Position numbers and translations under genes: made by a program
Notes under the pieces: generated by a model
What the model was told of the DNA's origin: nothing
Seen by the model: only the letters and a program-made list of their open reading frames with translations
Database searches by the model: none
Shown here: positions 11,151 through 23,592 of the stretch, piece by piece
Layout: each line of letters starts with the position of its first letter
Position numbering within the stretch: position 1 is the first letter of the stretch
From: Rhinopomastus cyanomelas
Lineage: Eukaryota; Chordata; Aves; Bucerotiformes; Rhinopomastidae
Direction of reading: 5' to 3'
Length of the DNA: 64,000 nucleotides
Assembly: GCA_013400115.1 (NCBI GenBank)
Contig: VXBP01001800.1
Coordinates: forward strand, 1 to 64,000

Positions 11151-11746
11151 GANCAGCATCCTGGGGTGGATCAGAAGGGGGGTGATTAGCAGATCAAGAG
11201 AGGTTCTTCTCCCCCTCTACCTGGTAAGACCACACCTGGATTACTGGGTCCAGTTCTGGGATCCTCAGTTCAAGAGGGATGTGGAGCTGCTGGAGAGGGT
11301 CCAGTGTAGGGCAATGAAGATGATGAAGGAGGTGGAACACCTCCCTTATGAGGAGAATCTGAGAGAGCTGTGTCTCTAGCTTGGAGAAGAGGAGACTGAG
11401 GGGTGATCTCATTAATGTCTACAAATATTTGAGGGATGGTTGTTGGGAGGATGGAGCTGGGCTGTTCTCAGTGTCATGTAGTGATAGGATGAGGGGCAGC
11501 GGTTGTAAGCTGGAACACAGGAGGTTCCACATCAATATCAGAAGGAACTTCTTCCCAGTGAAGGTGACGGAGCACTGGAACAGGCTGCCCAGGGGGGTTG
11601 TGGAGTCTCCTTCACTGGAGATGTTCAAGGCCCACCTGGATGTGTTCCTGTGTGACTTGGTGTAGGTGATCCTGCTGTTGTGGGGGGATTGGAGAAGATG
11701 ATCTTTCGAGGTCCCTTCCAATCTGTTATGATTCTATGATTCTATA
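10565..11746 (+). mobile_element. CR1 LINE with endonuclease domain, RT missing
   Basis: The 5' part encodes the start of CR1 ORF2 without stops: KCLYTNACSMGNKQEELE, the catalytic-Glu motif IMETWWD, RRGGGVALYVR, VGVYYRPPDQ and GDFNYPG are hallmarks of the AP-endonuclease-like domain. At about 11150 the sequence jumps over the rest of the endonuclease and nearly all of the reverse transcriptase to the C-terminal part (SRSREVLLPLY, VQCRAMKMMKEVEHLPYEE), then the usual 3' UTR and ATTCTATG tail. An undetermined base at 11153 sits at the jump, so the missing 2 kb or so could be a collapsed assembly gap. The C-terminal part has a one-base frameshift near 11379. Confidence 0.93.
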
Positions 11747-14700
11747 TCAAATCAGCAGCTTCAATTTTGTTCTCAAGATCATGTTTGGAATTTGATTTGG
11801 AAATACTTGAAGACTAAGGATCAGTACCTAATATAAAAAAACAATCATAGAAATGAGCTACATAATTGATATATAATCCATTATCCTGGCAAGTCTTGAA
11901 AGATGGATATAGATGTGTCTTTTTGCAGTTAGAGCGGGCTTAAGACATGAACCACTTGTGACACTGGAAATGATTGCTTGTACCCATGCTGCCTATAGCC
12001 AGATCAGGAAAGATAGGTCTGTGGCTCCAGAACTGTGCATTGGCACATGAACCTGATGCCACACACTGTGCTGATAATGATTAGACATTTGTAGTCTGCT
12101 GTGACTGCCTGACTGTACATCCAGTCTCCAATGAATACCCACTCTCAAATGACTGCCCAGTCTCCTGTGAATCTTTAAGATATTATTCCTGTAGATTCAG
12201 TCTCTGTCAAATCTGTTAGATCTTTTCCTTTATTGACCAGCAGTATATGACATTGCCAAGCACCATGAGAGGCATGGTAGCAGTGCCCTCTAGCAAAGTA
12301 CTTGGAAGGCCCTCATGGCTCTAGCCAGAGGTGGCCTACGGCTCCATCATACCACAAGACACATGAGGTATTTGCATACAGCAGAAGCTGGAGGTCTGCC
12401 CCTGAAAGGCACCACTGGGACTTCTTGAAATGCTGCTTATTGCTATCTTCTTGCTGTCAGCCTGCCATGTGCTTAGCTTGAAACTGCTTTGCCTTGATTT
12501 GTCAGCACTGGCAAGGTCCTACTTGCTAACCTGCTGTGGTGGGTTCAGGACCACAACTTTCATTAAGCTTAGTTTTGCAGCTTGCTACAGTCATTAATCT
12601 TCCTTTATAGTTTCTCTTAGACCATGTTTAGAAAATCCTAGTTAAACAAAGTTTAATAGGTCTGTGATCTATTTAATCCCATTTCCGTGTGTCCACATAG
12701 AATATTTGGTTTCAGATAAAATGTTTAAATAATACTCAGCACTTTTTGAAACTTTAAAATGTTGCAGTGAGATAGGGAAATAAACAGAAAAGAACGTGAA
12801 AATAATCATTGTTTTTTTCTTACTGTAAACAAGTCCATTACATTTAGACATAGGAAGTATTTATTTTGTTCTTTAGGCACATACACATGCACATAACTAT
12901 AAAGTATCATACTCAGGAAAATAATTTATACCCTATTTTACAAATACTGGATTGTGAGAGATAAGCAGTACTTTTTCAAAGCGTTCTATCACTACTGACC
13001 AGGTTAACAGTATTTTTTCCCATGAGCAGTTAGTCATGAACAAGTCTTGCTTATCTGAATTTTATACCCAAAATGTGCCTGGACACAAGGAGTATCAAAT
13101 ATAAAATATTTGTACAAAAACTAAATCTGAAATGAAGAATTTGTATAGAGTTATTAGGTCAGTTGTGTGGAGTAGTAATGTTTCAGTGTTTAAAAAAAAA
13201 GACAAAACCAACAAAAACCACACAAACCTAAAAAAGTTAAATGTTAATATTTTATTTAAATAAAAAGTGCACTTGACCTAAAAAGATTATAAAGATATTT
13301 CTAGAACACAAAACTTCTTTTCCATTTCATTGCAATTCAAAATGAGAAGGTATGTAATTGCAGAATTCTCAGTGAAGAGACTGTTCTAGCCTCAGTAAAT
13401 TGCAATGCATTGTAAGTCTCAGATTCAGTTTTATCATTATGTTCCATCTGTTTTCCAGTAAGATATGTGTGTTCCAATATGTGTGCAACAGTGTGCATGT
13501 TAATGTTTGAGACAAGAAATCTCCATGCAGACTGTTGAGGATTTGCCAAGTTGTGGTGGAATACAACACTGATAGAGAGAACTGGTGTCTTGGCATGATT
13601 AAACTTGTGCTTCCACACTGACACACATTCAGAAAAGAGACAGTGACCTGCACTGTTGTCTGAAAGCAGTCTTCCCCGCAAAAACTCTTGTTTGAATTGT
13701 TTGCTTCTTTGTCCAAACTTCAGTCAATTTGAAATGTTTAGATTACATGAGTTCACTCCTTTTACCCCTTGTCATCAACACCAACAACGATTTTTAAAAA
13801 TGTACGAACTATGTAAATTGCTATGGCTAGTAACAGACTTTTAAATCCTTCTACTAATGGAACAATTCACTTTGAAATATTTTATATTTTTAATTTTATA
13901 AAGTTATCTTCTCAGATGGAAGGAAAAATTTTATCAAAATATCTGAATCTTAAACACACACAAAAAAATCTGACCTTAGTTTCTACACCTCAGCCCAGCT
14001 TAAAAAGGACACCTTTTGGAATAATTTAATGATCATTCATCCATGGAGTTTTTCAGAATAGATATCACACTTGTAAACAAAGTGTTTTGGTAACAAAAGA
14101 CCAATGTGTTTCTGAAAATGTTGGGGATTTTGTGACACCAAGGCACAGAAACATTTAAACAGAAAACATTTATGCTCCTGTATTCAAAAAACACATTTAT
14201 AATCCATGCATCAGAAGATTTGAATCTTCTAATATAGTCACCTACTGATGGAACAGCACCAGGCTTTCAGAGAACTTGTGAGTACTAGAGGAAAGAAATT
14301 AGTACAGTGGAAATTATGTCCTTGGTTCAAGTTTTGTTTCTGTTTCTGAAAGCAAGAGAGAGCAAAAAACACAAAAATCATCTGAAGAGATAATTCACTC
14401 AGATCCATCCAGTGAGACATTTTAAATATGGAGAGGGTGCTGGCTTTTTCTGAGCAATGAGCTGATAGTGGGTGAAAAGCAAATCCCAAGCTGATTTTAT
14501 TAGCTGCAGTGGGCTATAGACTCAGTAAACTGGACTTTAGTACAGTGGACTATAAACTCAGTGGAACAGACAGATTCTCTGGCAGACAAGGGTATTTGTC
14601 TTGGGAATATGTTCTTCAACAGATTTAATGGGATCCAGCAACAACAGAAATCACTGCTTCTCTGGTTTAACTTGTTGCTAGTACACTGTGTCAGAAAGAA

Positions 14701-15740
14701 CTTCTACTAGCATGGGTTAGTAGAACAGATGGGCTCAAGGGTATCTGGTGAGAATTTGAAAGAGATTTAGAGGGTTTGAAAGAGCATTTCGTCCATGAAA
14801 TATAAACTATGCCTTAAAATGACTATACTAATTATACCTCATAGATGCAGAAAATCAGACAGGAATATTACCACATATTGAAATTAGCTCAGAAGAATTT
14901 AAATTTAATTTTAATAGGTAATTCGGTCAATAACGAGGTTTTTCACTGAGCTGCCAAACCTTGTTCTACTCCAGACTACATTTTATATCACAGTGTACAG
15001 AAATGACTTCCACTAGCCATGTACAAGGCATCTTGCACGGTGACTGAAAAATGAGGTTCGCAATTATGGCCAGCCATTGTGTACTGTCCATATTTTTGAA
15101 TGCCAGATATTGTACGCTTTGTTTTAGTAGCTATTCAGTATGCAAATCCCTGCTTTCCAATTCATTATTGCCTTCAGCACTCATTATCTAATCATCTTTC
15201 CACACTACACACTGAGTGAACAGATGCATATTTCAAAGCACAGCGTAAAATTTTCCTAATGCATCTAGCTGAATAAACTTATGTGACTGCCTTGAAGACA
15301 TCAATAAATGCCTTATTAGAAATTTAGCAAGTGAATGATAGGAACTGGCAAAAACACAGTTAGTAGTAAATGGTAAGCCTGTAATGCAAATATACCCTTA
15401 TCAACTCAACTTTGATTGATTAATCTGATAAAAGAAGAAAACATTATAAATTCAAATTATAACAGAAGAATATTTCCCTATCGATTTTAATGTGCATGAA
15501 CCATTTCAGGGTCTTTCTTCCAGCACAGGAATGCACAAATTAGAACAAACCACACTTGAAATTTGTATCTCATGGTAAAAAGTTACAACTTGATGTGCAG
15601 GGAGTATTTTTGAATTGATGCTGACTTCTTTCAGTAAAAAAAAAAAAGTATTGACTTTGTGTTGCCCTAAAAATATTTAAGGGGAACAAATTTACTTTGG
15701 AGACATGTATTTAATGTGTAATCTTTCATCTTCTGTTCAG

Positions 15741-15981
15741 GCTCCAAAGAAGCATTTGCAAAATGGAATTATTCGTGGGTACCAGATAGGTTATCGAGAG
15801 TACAGTGCAGGGGGAAATTTCCAGTTCAACATTATCAGTATTGACACCACGGGGGACAATGAAGTGTATACACTGAATAACTTGAAAAAATTCACTCAGT
15901 ATGGCATGGTAGTCCAGGCTTGCAACCGGGCTGGAATAGGACCTTCTTCTCAGGAAATCATCACCACCACTCTTGAGGATG
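15741..15981 (+). CDS. DSCAM: DSCAM exon: remainder of FN3 domain 2
   Basis: 241-bp exon starting in phase 0 and ending in phase 1 (80 codons plus G). It begins APKKHLQNGIIRGYQIGY and ends SSQEIITTTLED, completing FN3-2. The C-strand IRGYQIGYRE, the tyrosine-corner region FTQYGMVVQACNRAG and the G-strand EIITTT are all visible. The cysteine in VQACNRAG is also present in human DSCAM as I remember it. The acceptor is TTCTGTTCAG and the donor G|GTAAGT is close to consensus. The exon sits after a 6.8-kb intron. Confidence 0.97.
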
Positions 15982-17544
15982 GTAAGTACATGGCAAACAG
16001 CTATCACTGGACATATTACTTTGTATTAACTTGGTAAATTTATTGCCTGAATAGTGGTTATTAGTGAGGATAATAGAAGACCAGACTTTCCAAGTGCTAG
16101 ATAAAGTAGATAGTTGGATGGGAAGAGGCTGGCCGATGAGCATGTACAATATTTTGCAAGAGGTGCAGAATCATCCAGGTAAACAAATATAACTCTACTG
16201 AAGTCATATAACCTTATGTTCACTAAGAACATAGCTTTTCTTAAGAAGCCCGTTGCTCTGGTGTTTAAACATTTACAAATTCTGTGGTCTCATTGCAGCT
16301 TCATAGAGTTCTCATCATAGATTTGAGACACTAAGGATTAAAACTTGTAAAAGTGAAAGTGACAATGTTACTTGATTGCCTTTCTTTTGTTTTCAAGTGA
16401 ATCTGCTGTGAAACTTAGAGTTCTTTTACTGCACAGTTCCTTATCTTGTCATCCTAAATAAAAATTTGTGCTTTTTTTCAAGGATATTCAAACTAATGAC
16501 AGAAAAACATTGTTACTTTAGACAAAAAGAAGGAAACTTGTATAATACAAGAAAAAAGAGATTTTTTTTCACATTGCATAAAAATTACTTCTCAAACAAT
16601 GATAGAGAGTCCTCTAGTGGAAAAAGAGGATGATTCCACATCCAGAAAGAGACCAAATATATTAGCTTATAAAGGCAAATGATAATACTAAAGGAAAATG
16701 TATAATGTAGGTACTGTAAAGGACAGCACATAATAATACTAATATTTAGGTCATATTTTCAGCTACTGTAAAATGGGAGAAATGGAGTATCAGTCATCTA
16801 AAATTCTTGAGAGCTACAGATTTTGAGGCACACACTTCATGGAAGGCTTGTGCTTTGTGTTTTTTAATTTACTCTAAGTATTTCTAAGCCTAGACAGATC
16901 ACTGCAAGACATCAGAAGGCACTGTACTTACACATGTATACTTTTTGTATTGTAATAAATAGTTGAGGTCTTTTTCTTCAGAATCTGTCATGTTAACTTT
17001 TTTGGCAAAAGGCTTTTTTACTCATTACTCTATTTTGACACCCTCTCAGAATTAAAGGTATAGTGAAAATTAAAAGCAATGCCAAATACTGATATGGCTA
17101 GGACACTAAATGGCCAACAGAAAATGCCTTACATTTCTCTGCTTTTTTCTAAATATCAATGAAAATATTTTATGATTTTTTTCAGAAGTCTTTCTCCCAC
17201 TCATTGTTCAAAAAAGTGATATTTGGCTGCAAAGTTTGTAAAGCTTATTTCAGTATCTTACAGAATACTCCGTGTGTTTCAGCTCTAGGACACATTTGTC
17301 ATCCAAAAGAAGTGACAAGAAAATATAAAGTGGAGAAGCAGTGTATCAAAAGTTACTTTAGGGAAACCAGCTGCACTTTCAGAAACATGGGTTGTAGCAA
17401 AAGTGAAATTTTTGCATTGTTAACAGCATATAACTACTAATTAAATAATGAATTGTGGTATAGCAATGAAAATTGAAATGACAGCCAAGGGGTAAGCATT
17501 GAGTTGTATCCATTGAGTTAAAAATTATCAATATCTTATTTCAG
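15982..17544 (+). other. DSCAM: DSCAM intron between FN3-2 and FN3-3
   Basis: 1.56-kb phase-1 intron, AT-rich, with no repeat or other feature that I can identify. Confidence 0.9.
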
Positions 17545-17691
17545 TACCCAGTTGCCCTCCAGGGAATGTGCAAGCCACTGCCACATCACCAGAAACCATC
17601 TCTATTTCTTGGTCAACACTGGCAAAAGAAACGCTGAATGGGATTCTGCAAGGATTCAGGGTTATCTACTGGGCCAATCTCTTGGATGGAG
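17545..17691 (+). CDS. DSCAM: DSCAM exon: first half of FN3 domain 3
   Basis: 147-bp exon, phase 1 at both ends, 48 whole codons. It encodes PSCPPGNVQATATSPETI, then the core-Trp strand SISWSTLAKETLNGI and LQGFRVIYWANLLDG. The start joins the preceding LED to VPS. The third residue after the join is a cysteine (TGC) at the FN3-2/FN3-3 linker, where I remember a non-cysteine aromatic residue in the mammalian protein. The donor is GGAG|GTGAGA. An in-frame read-through past the donor exists but diverges from DSCAM and is intronic. Confidence 0.96.
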
Positions 17692-18460
17692 GTGAGAGAA
17701 ATCAAGCTATTACCAAGTAACAAGTTGTACATGGCCTTTATATCATTATTTACTCTCTGCTTTGAAGGCACTGTACTTCCTTTACTCTTTGGCTTAGACA
17801 AAGCTTCTTCTACCTGTGAAGGAAACCATTTACCATAGAGCTTTAACAGAGTAATGATGCTGCTTGGAGAGTATCTCTTAGAGAGGCTTCCACTCTGGGT
17901 TTGCAATACTTCATAGGCCTCCCATAATACCCCCAAAGTCACTACATCATTCTGATTGGAAGACACCTTTAAGATCATCAACACCCAGTACTGCCTGGTC
18001 ACCACTCTCAGCTTTACATATACATGTTTCTCAAGTATCCAAAATGACCTGGGCATGTTTGATTTTTTTCAGGTACAAAGTCTAGTAGGTTTCTTTTTAA
18101 GAGAATAAATATAGAACCAAGAACATGGCTGCCCAAATCAGTATTTTATTTTGGTTTGATCGGTTATCTGTTTGCTTACCTAGTTACCTAGTTGAGAGGT
18201 TTGCTTATTTTTTGATGTGACGCGTTTTTGACAGGATGCATTTTTTTCTTCATAGTTGGGGGCAAATGAAGGAAACATTTTTGTAAAAGGCTTGTTATTT
18301 TCATGCCAACCCCTTCTGTTGTGCTTATGTTTTGTACTCAGCGTCAATCTGAAGGAAACAGACTCCTGAGCAGAGAACAAGTGAAATTATCATGGGAGAA
18401 ATGAGACACCTTACTAATCTGCAGTTTGTCACATGATGATACACAAATACACACAGATAC

Positions 18461-18944
18461 ACAGATCATTAGGGGTTGGAAGGGACCTCCAGGAGTCAAG
18501 TCCAATCCTTCCACTCAGGCAGGATTATATAACTTAAGACAGGTTAACCAGAAACACATCCAGACAGGTCTTTAAAGTCTCCAGAGAAGTAGACTCCTTA
18601 CCTCCTTGGGCAGCCCATTTCAGTGCTCAGTAACCCTTACAGTAAAGCTTCATGGCCCTTCACTGAACTCTTTCAATCAAGTCACTATCCCTCTTGAATC
18701 AGGGAGCTCAGAATTGGATGCAATATTTGAGATGTGGCCTCACTAGGGCAGAGTAGAGAGGGAGGAGAACTTCCCTTGATCTGCTGGACACACTCTTCTT
18801 GATCCATCCCATGATTCCATTGGCCTTTTTGGCCACAAGAGCACAGTGATGTTCCATGGATAACTTGTCTATAAGAACTCCAAGATCCCTCTCCATGGAA
18901 GTGCTCTCCAGTAGATAGATCTTCCTCCAACCTGCACTGATGCA
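18461..18944 (-). mobile_element. Older CR1 LINE, 3' half, interrupted by a younger copy
   Basis: On the plus strand it starts ATCATTAGGGGTTGGAAGG (3' end) and runs back through the complement of the ORF2 C-terminus (for example GTGGCCTCACTAGGGCAG and GATCCATCCCATGATTCC). It stops at GATGCA (18939-18944) and resumes at 19364 with the next part of the same element. Frameshifts throughout mark it as old. Confidence 0.9.
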
Positions 18945-19363
18945 TAGAATCATGGAATCATTAGGGATCGGAAGGGACCTCGAAAGATCATCTAGTCTAA
19001 TCACCAGCCCCCCCGCCCCAACAGCAGGATCACCTACACCAAGTCACTCAGGAACATATCCAGGTGGGTTTTAAGCATCTCCAGAGAAGGAGACTCTACA
19101 ACCACCCTGGGCAGCCTGTTCCAATCCTCCGTTCCCCTCACTGTGAAGAAGTTCCTTCTGATATTTATATGGAACCTCCTATGTTCCAGCTTGCACACAT
19201 TGCCTCTCATCATATAATCAGATGACACTGAGAAGAGCTTGGCTCCATCCTGACACCCACCCCTCACATATTTATAGACATTAATGAGGTCACCCCTCAG
19301 ACTCCTCCAAGCTAAAGCGGCCCAGTTCCCTCAGTCTTTCCTCATAAGGGAGGTGTTCTTAAG
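18945..19363 (-). mobile_element. Younger CR1 LINE inserted in an older CR1
   Basis: On the plus strand it begins TAGAATCATGGAATCATTAG (the 3' tail of the ATTCTATG family) and ends after the complement of YEERLRELG-type codons near CTCATAAGGGAGGTG. In the minus frame it gives a nearly intact C-terminus, NIRRNFFTVRGTEDWNRLPR. GATGCAT borders it on both sides (18939-18945 and 19364-19370), consistent with a short target duplication. Confidence 0.9.
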
Positions 19364-19770
19364 GATGCATTTCATACTCCTTCCCAGGTGAAGGGCCAGT
19401 GAAGGCACTTATTAAACCTCATTAAATTCCTCTTAGCCCATTCCTCCAGTCGGTGCAAGTCTTCCTGAATGGCTGCGCATCCAACAGGTGAATCAGCCAG
19501 ACCATCCACCTTAGTGTCATCAGCAAACTTGCTGAGAAGACACCCTACCCCATCGTCAAGATCATTAATAAAGATATTAAACAAAACCAGACCCAACACA
19601 GATCCCTAGGGGACACCACTGGTTACAGGTTCCCAGCTAAACACTACACCATTAGTCATCACTCTATGGGCTCTGTTATATAGCCAGTTTTTAAATCAAA
19701 TCACAATCTGTTTCTCAGTCACACACTTCCTAAGCTTACTAATAAGGATGTTACGGGGGTCTGTACAACA
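19364..19770 (-). mobile_element. Older CR1 LINE, continuation (RT C-terminal part)
   Basis: Continuation of the element at 18461-18944. In the minus frame it reads FNIFINDLDDGVGCLLSKFADDTK, split here as FNIFINDLDDG and LLSKFADDTK, the conserved CR1 reverse transcriptase region. It fades out near 19770 after GGGGGTCTG. The direction and order of motifs show it is one element split by the insertion at 18945. Confidence 0.9.
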
Positions 19771-19846
19771 ATATCACCCGCTTTCACATGTCCATTAATT
19801 CACACCCACAAACTCTCAATCTGTTCTAGCTCTAATGATAATTCCA

Positions 19847-19888
19847 ATTATATATTATTATATATATTATTATATATATATATTCTTA
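19847..19888. repeat. TA-rich microsatellite
   Basis: Runs of TATATTAT and TATATA, directly downstream of the older CR1. Confidence 0.8.
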
Positions 19889-21029
19889 TCATAATTCTTT
19901 TTATGGCCTTTCTTGTAAATTCAGTAGTAGTAGTATTTGAGATACGTGTCTTTATTCCCATTTGCCTTGCTGAATTTTCACAGCTCTAAAGCAATGAGCT
20001 GTCTGCCTTCTTTTGCTTTCATCCATCAGGACCCTAATACGTAAACCTTCACATGCAATTTACTTGCAATTCCTCGTGTTTGTTACTGTAAGGGGAACTG
20101 TTTGTGTTTGTAAGGGGAACTTAGAGACCAAAGTAACCCAAAGGACCTTTGTTAATGCCAGTAGCACTACCGTAAAAATATTCAGAAATAAAACACCAAT
20201 TCATTTGTACTTCTAAATATTAAGATAAAAAACATATGAGAAGCATACATAAAATGTAGACATGACAGACATATAATTAAATACTGTCAGTGATTCTGGT
20301 AGTCTTTGAATGAGCTCCTATGTGCATATTTTCAGAGAATGTCTAAGCTCCTATGTGATGTCCTACAACATGATGAAAAAAGATGACGTTCATGGAGTGC
20401 TTAAAACTGGATTTTCTTCATATATTCAGCTTTATTTTCTGCCCTAAATATGTTCAAAGCTTTTTTGCCATATGGGTTGTACTTCTTAGCTTGCCACAAA
20501 AAAGATTCTTATGAAGTGCATCATCTTTCTGCAAGTAAATCTGATATTACTATGTTGAAATCTATTGTTAGCCGGTATTACTGCCATCAAGTGCTTCACA
20601 GCAGCAGTTCCTAGATATTTTAATATAAACTGGACTTTTTCATATTTTTCCTTAGGAGAAAGTCTTTTTGAGAACCAGAACATCTTCATGACGATAACTG
20701 ACTTTCCCTTTTTTATGTCAGGGAAAGTTTTGCACTAATCTTTTCTCATTATCTATTCTTTAAGAAAAATATAATTACTAGTAGAAATTTTTTACTTTCT
20801 TCCTTTTTAAAAAAAAAGATACAAAAAAGTTTGAAAATTAAAACTTTGCTTTGAATTGTAAGGAGACAGAATACAAGGAAATGTATTTTAAATTTTATAA
20901 TTTATTGCTGGTTTACAGTAATGAAATGTTACTTCTCAGGCATACTCTTTCATCCTCAAGATTTTCAGAGTAGGTATCAATAGCTGGAAGAAGACTGGTA
21001 ATAACTCAAATTCCTGTCTTATTATATAG

Positions 21030-21185
21030 AGCTTGGTGAGATAAAAAATGTCACTACTACACAGCCATCACTGGAGCTTGATGGCCTGGAAAAATACACC
21101 AACTACAGCATTCAAGTGTTGGCTTTTACACGAGCGGGAGATGGAGTGAGAAGTGAACAAATCTTCACCCGCACTAAAGAAGATG
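21030..21185 (+). CDS. DSCAM: DSCAM exon: second half of FN3 domain 3
   Basis: 156-bp exon, phase 1 at both ends, 51 codons. It begins (E)LGEIKNVTTTQPSLELDG and ends SEQIFTRTKED. It carries the E, F and G strands of FN3-3, with the tyrosine corner in EKYTNYSIQVLAF. Two N-glycosylation sequons are visible, NVT and NYS, as expected for an extracellular domain. The acceptor is TTATATAG with a weak pyrimidine tract and the donor is ATG|GTAAGG. A 12-kb intron follows. Confidence 0.97.
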
Positions 21186-21739
21186 GTAAGGAGTAAAACA
21201 TTTTCCATTTCCACTTCCATGAAATGTTTGCATGTCTGAGGCTTTCAAAATACTGACATATTGTACATAAATATGCAGTGTGAGATTTCTATCTGGAGGT
21301 TTTGAGTTAGGAGCACATGGAGAGGAGTGGGCACCAACAACTTTAAAGACTCCTGTTAAAGTGAGCCAGAAGTTTGTAGATAATGCTAATGGTCCAAGCA
21401 AGTTTGGTTTGGTTTTTGTTTATTTGGGCTTTTTTTTTCAAATGAACATCTTATTTGAGAATTTTGAGAGGGTTTGAGTTAATTCTTTTGAAGTGTTTAA
21501 AAATTTGGAATGGAAGAGAGTGTATTCTGGGATGATTATATATAACTTACATGATTCTAAGGTTTTTTTCAGTGTATTGATATATTTAAAAAAAAAACCC
21601 TTTGAACAATTTCTTTGAAAGCAAAATGAAAAACAAAAATCTCTTGCTTTTGTTCATACATCTCAGGACAGGAAATTTTAAGTCCTAATGCTGAAAATTT
21701 AAGAAATTTTAAATCACACACAGATACACACAAACACAT

Positions 21740-23592
21740 GAGGTCCCCATGTGCCACAAGATGAACCAACAGTGAAGAACACTGGAGTGGCTGAACAAGA
21801 AGCTTCTGCTCAGGAACATCTAGGGACCTATCTAGGACATACAGAGAGGAAATTGGAAAGGCAAAAGCCCAGTTAGAACTCAAATCTGGCCACTGTTGTC
21901 AGGGACATCAAAAATATTTTTACAAATAATCAACAACTAAAAGGGAATCAGGGAGAATATCCACTCCTTACTCAGGATGGTGCCTCAGTCTTTAATGCCC
22001 TTAGGCTTATTAGCGTATCCTTAGGGTATTTGACCTCCTGAGCTGGAAAGCAGGGATGGAGAGCAGGATACACGTTCCACAATCCAAGAGGAAGCAGTTA
22101 ATGACCTTCTGTGTCACCTGGATTGAGAGTGCTGAGGGAACTGGTGGAGAAGCTTGCCAAGCCACTCTCCATCATTTATGAATGCTCTTGGCTAATAGGA
22201 GAGGTGCTGGATGCTACTAATGTGACTTACATCTACAAGAAGGGCACAAAGGATGATTCAGACAACTGCAGGCCTGTCAGCCTGACCTCAGTACTGGGGA
22301 AGGTTCATCCTGAGCTCACTCACTCAGCAAGTGCAGGATGGCCAGGGGATCAGGACCAGCCAGCATGGTTTTATGAATGGCAGGTCTTGTTTGACCAACC
22401 TGATCTCCTTTTATGACTGGGTGACCCAACTAGTGAATGAGGGAAAGGCTGTGGATGTTGTTTACCTAAACTTTAGTAAATCATTTGACACAGCCTCTGA
22501 AAGCATTCTCCTAAAGAAGCTGGTGGCTTACATAGATGAACACTACTGAGTAAAAAAAAACAAAACAGATGCATGACTGAGCCCAGGGACTTGTGTTGAA
22601 TGGAGTGAAATTGAGTTGGTGGCTGAACACAGAGCTCTGTATTTGGGCCAGTCTTGATTCACATCTTTATCAATGCTCTCAAGGGGTTGAGTTCACCTTC
22701 AACAAGTTTCAGGTGACACCAAACTGAGTGGGTGTGCCAATCTGCTTGAGGAAAGCTCTGCTGAGGGACCTGGACAGTATGGATCAATGAGCCAAGGTCA
22801 GTTGTATGAGGTTTAATTCAGACCAAGTGCTTGGTCCTGCACTTCACTCACAACAACCCCATGCAATCCTATAAGCATTATAGGGAAAAGCAGCTAGAGA
22901 AATTTTCATCACAAAAGGACCAGGGAGTCCTAATTGACAGCCAGTGAACATAAGCCAGTAGTGTGCCCAGATAGCCAAGAAGACCAATAGCCTGCATCAG
23001 AAGTAACATGACCAGCAGGACTAGAGAAGTAATCAACCTCTTGTACTTGGCAATGCTGAGGGCACACATTGATTACTGTGTTCAGTTTTGGATACCTCAA
23101 TACAAGAAGAACATTGAGGTGCTGAAGCAAGTCCAAATAAGAGCAACAAAGCTAGTGAAGGGCCTGGAGGACAGGTCTTTTGAGGAGTGGCTCAAGGAAC
23201 TGGAGTTGTTTAGTCTAGAGAAAAGAGACTGAGGAGAGACCTTACCACTCTTTACAACTACCTGAAAGGAAGTTGTAGAGAGGTGGGGAGTAGTCTCTTC
23301 TCCCAAGTCACTGGTAATAGAACAAGAGTAAATGGCCTCAAGCTGCACTAGGGGAGGTTTAGATTGAACATCAGGAAAAATTTTTTCACTGGAAGTGTGA
23401 GTAGTCAGGTATTGAAACAGGCTGCCCAGATAAGTGGTGGAGTTACCATCCTCGGAAGTATTCAAAAAACATTGTTCTGGCACTTGGAAGCATGTCTTAG
23501 TGGGCATATTGGTGTTGGTTTGATAGTTGGATCTGTTCGACTTGGAGGTTTCTGTCAGCTTTAATGATTCAGTGATTCTATAATTCTATAAT
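21740..23592 (+). mobile_element. Old CR1 LINE covering RT and 3' end
   Basis: A degenerate copy of about 1.85 kb. Recognisable pieces in order: the linker (RGNWKGKSPVRTQ), VLRELVEKLAKPLSIIY, KGTKDDSDNCRPVSLTS with the RT motif, QHGFMNGRSCLTNLISFYD, VDVVYLNFSKSFDT, then AHIDYCVQFWIPQYKKN, and a tail with GATTCTATAATTCTATAATT. Many frameshifts and stops, so non-functional. Same orientation as DSCAM. Confidence 0.9.

Larger units (their letters stand above)
8933..15740 (+). other. DSCAM: DSCAM intron within FN3-2
   Basis: 6.8-kb phase-0 intron interrupting FN3-2 right after the core-strand tryptophan and lysine. It carries a triplicated 14-mer at 9585-9626 and a CR1 with an endonuclease domain at 10565-11746. 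The stretch 11750-15740 is AT-rich, with an imperfect duplication around 14505-14571 (CAGTGG-CTATA-ACTCAG units) and otherwise nothing I recognise. Confidence 0.9.
17692..21029 (+). other. DSCAM: DSCAM intron within FN3-3
   Basis: 3.3-kb phase-1 intron. The nested CR1 pair (18461-19770) and a TA-rich microsatellite (19847-19888) occupy its middle. The 0.7 kb before and 1.1 kb after show nothing recognisable. Confidence 0.9.

Noticed and set aside
16026..17544. Possible extra or alternative DSCAM exon between the FN3-2 and FN3-3 exons
   Set aside because: No segment with FN3- or Ig-like motifs and flanking splice sites was found, and the flanking exons join perfectly without it.
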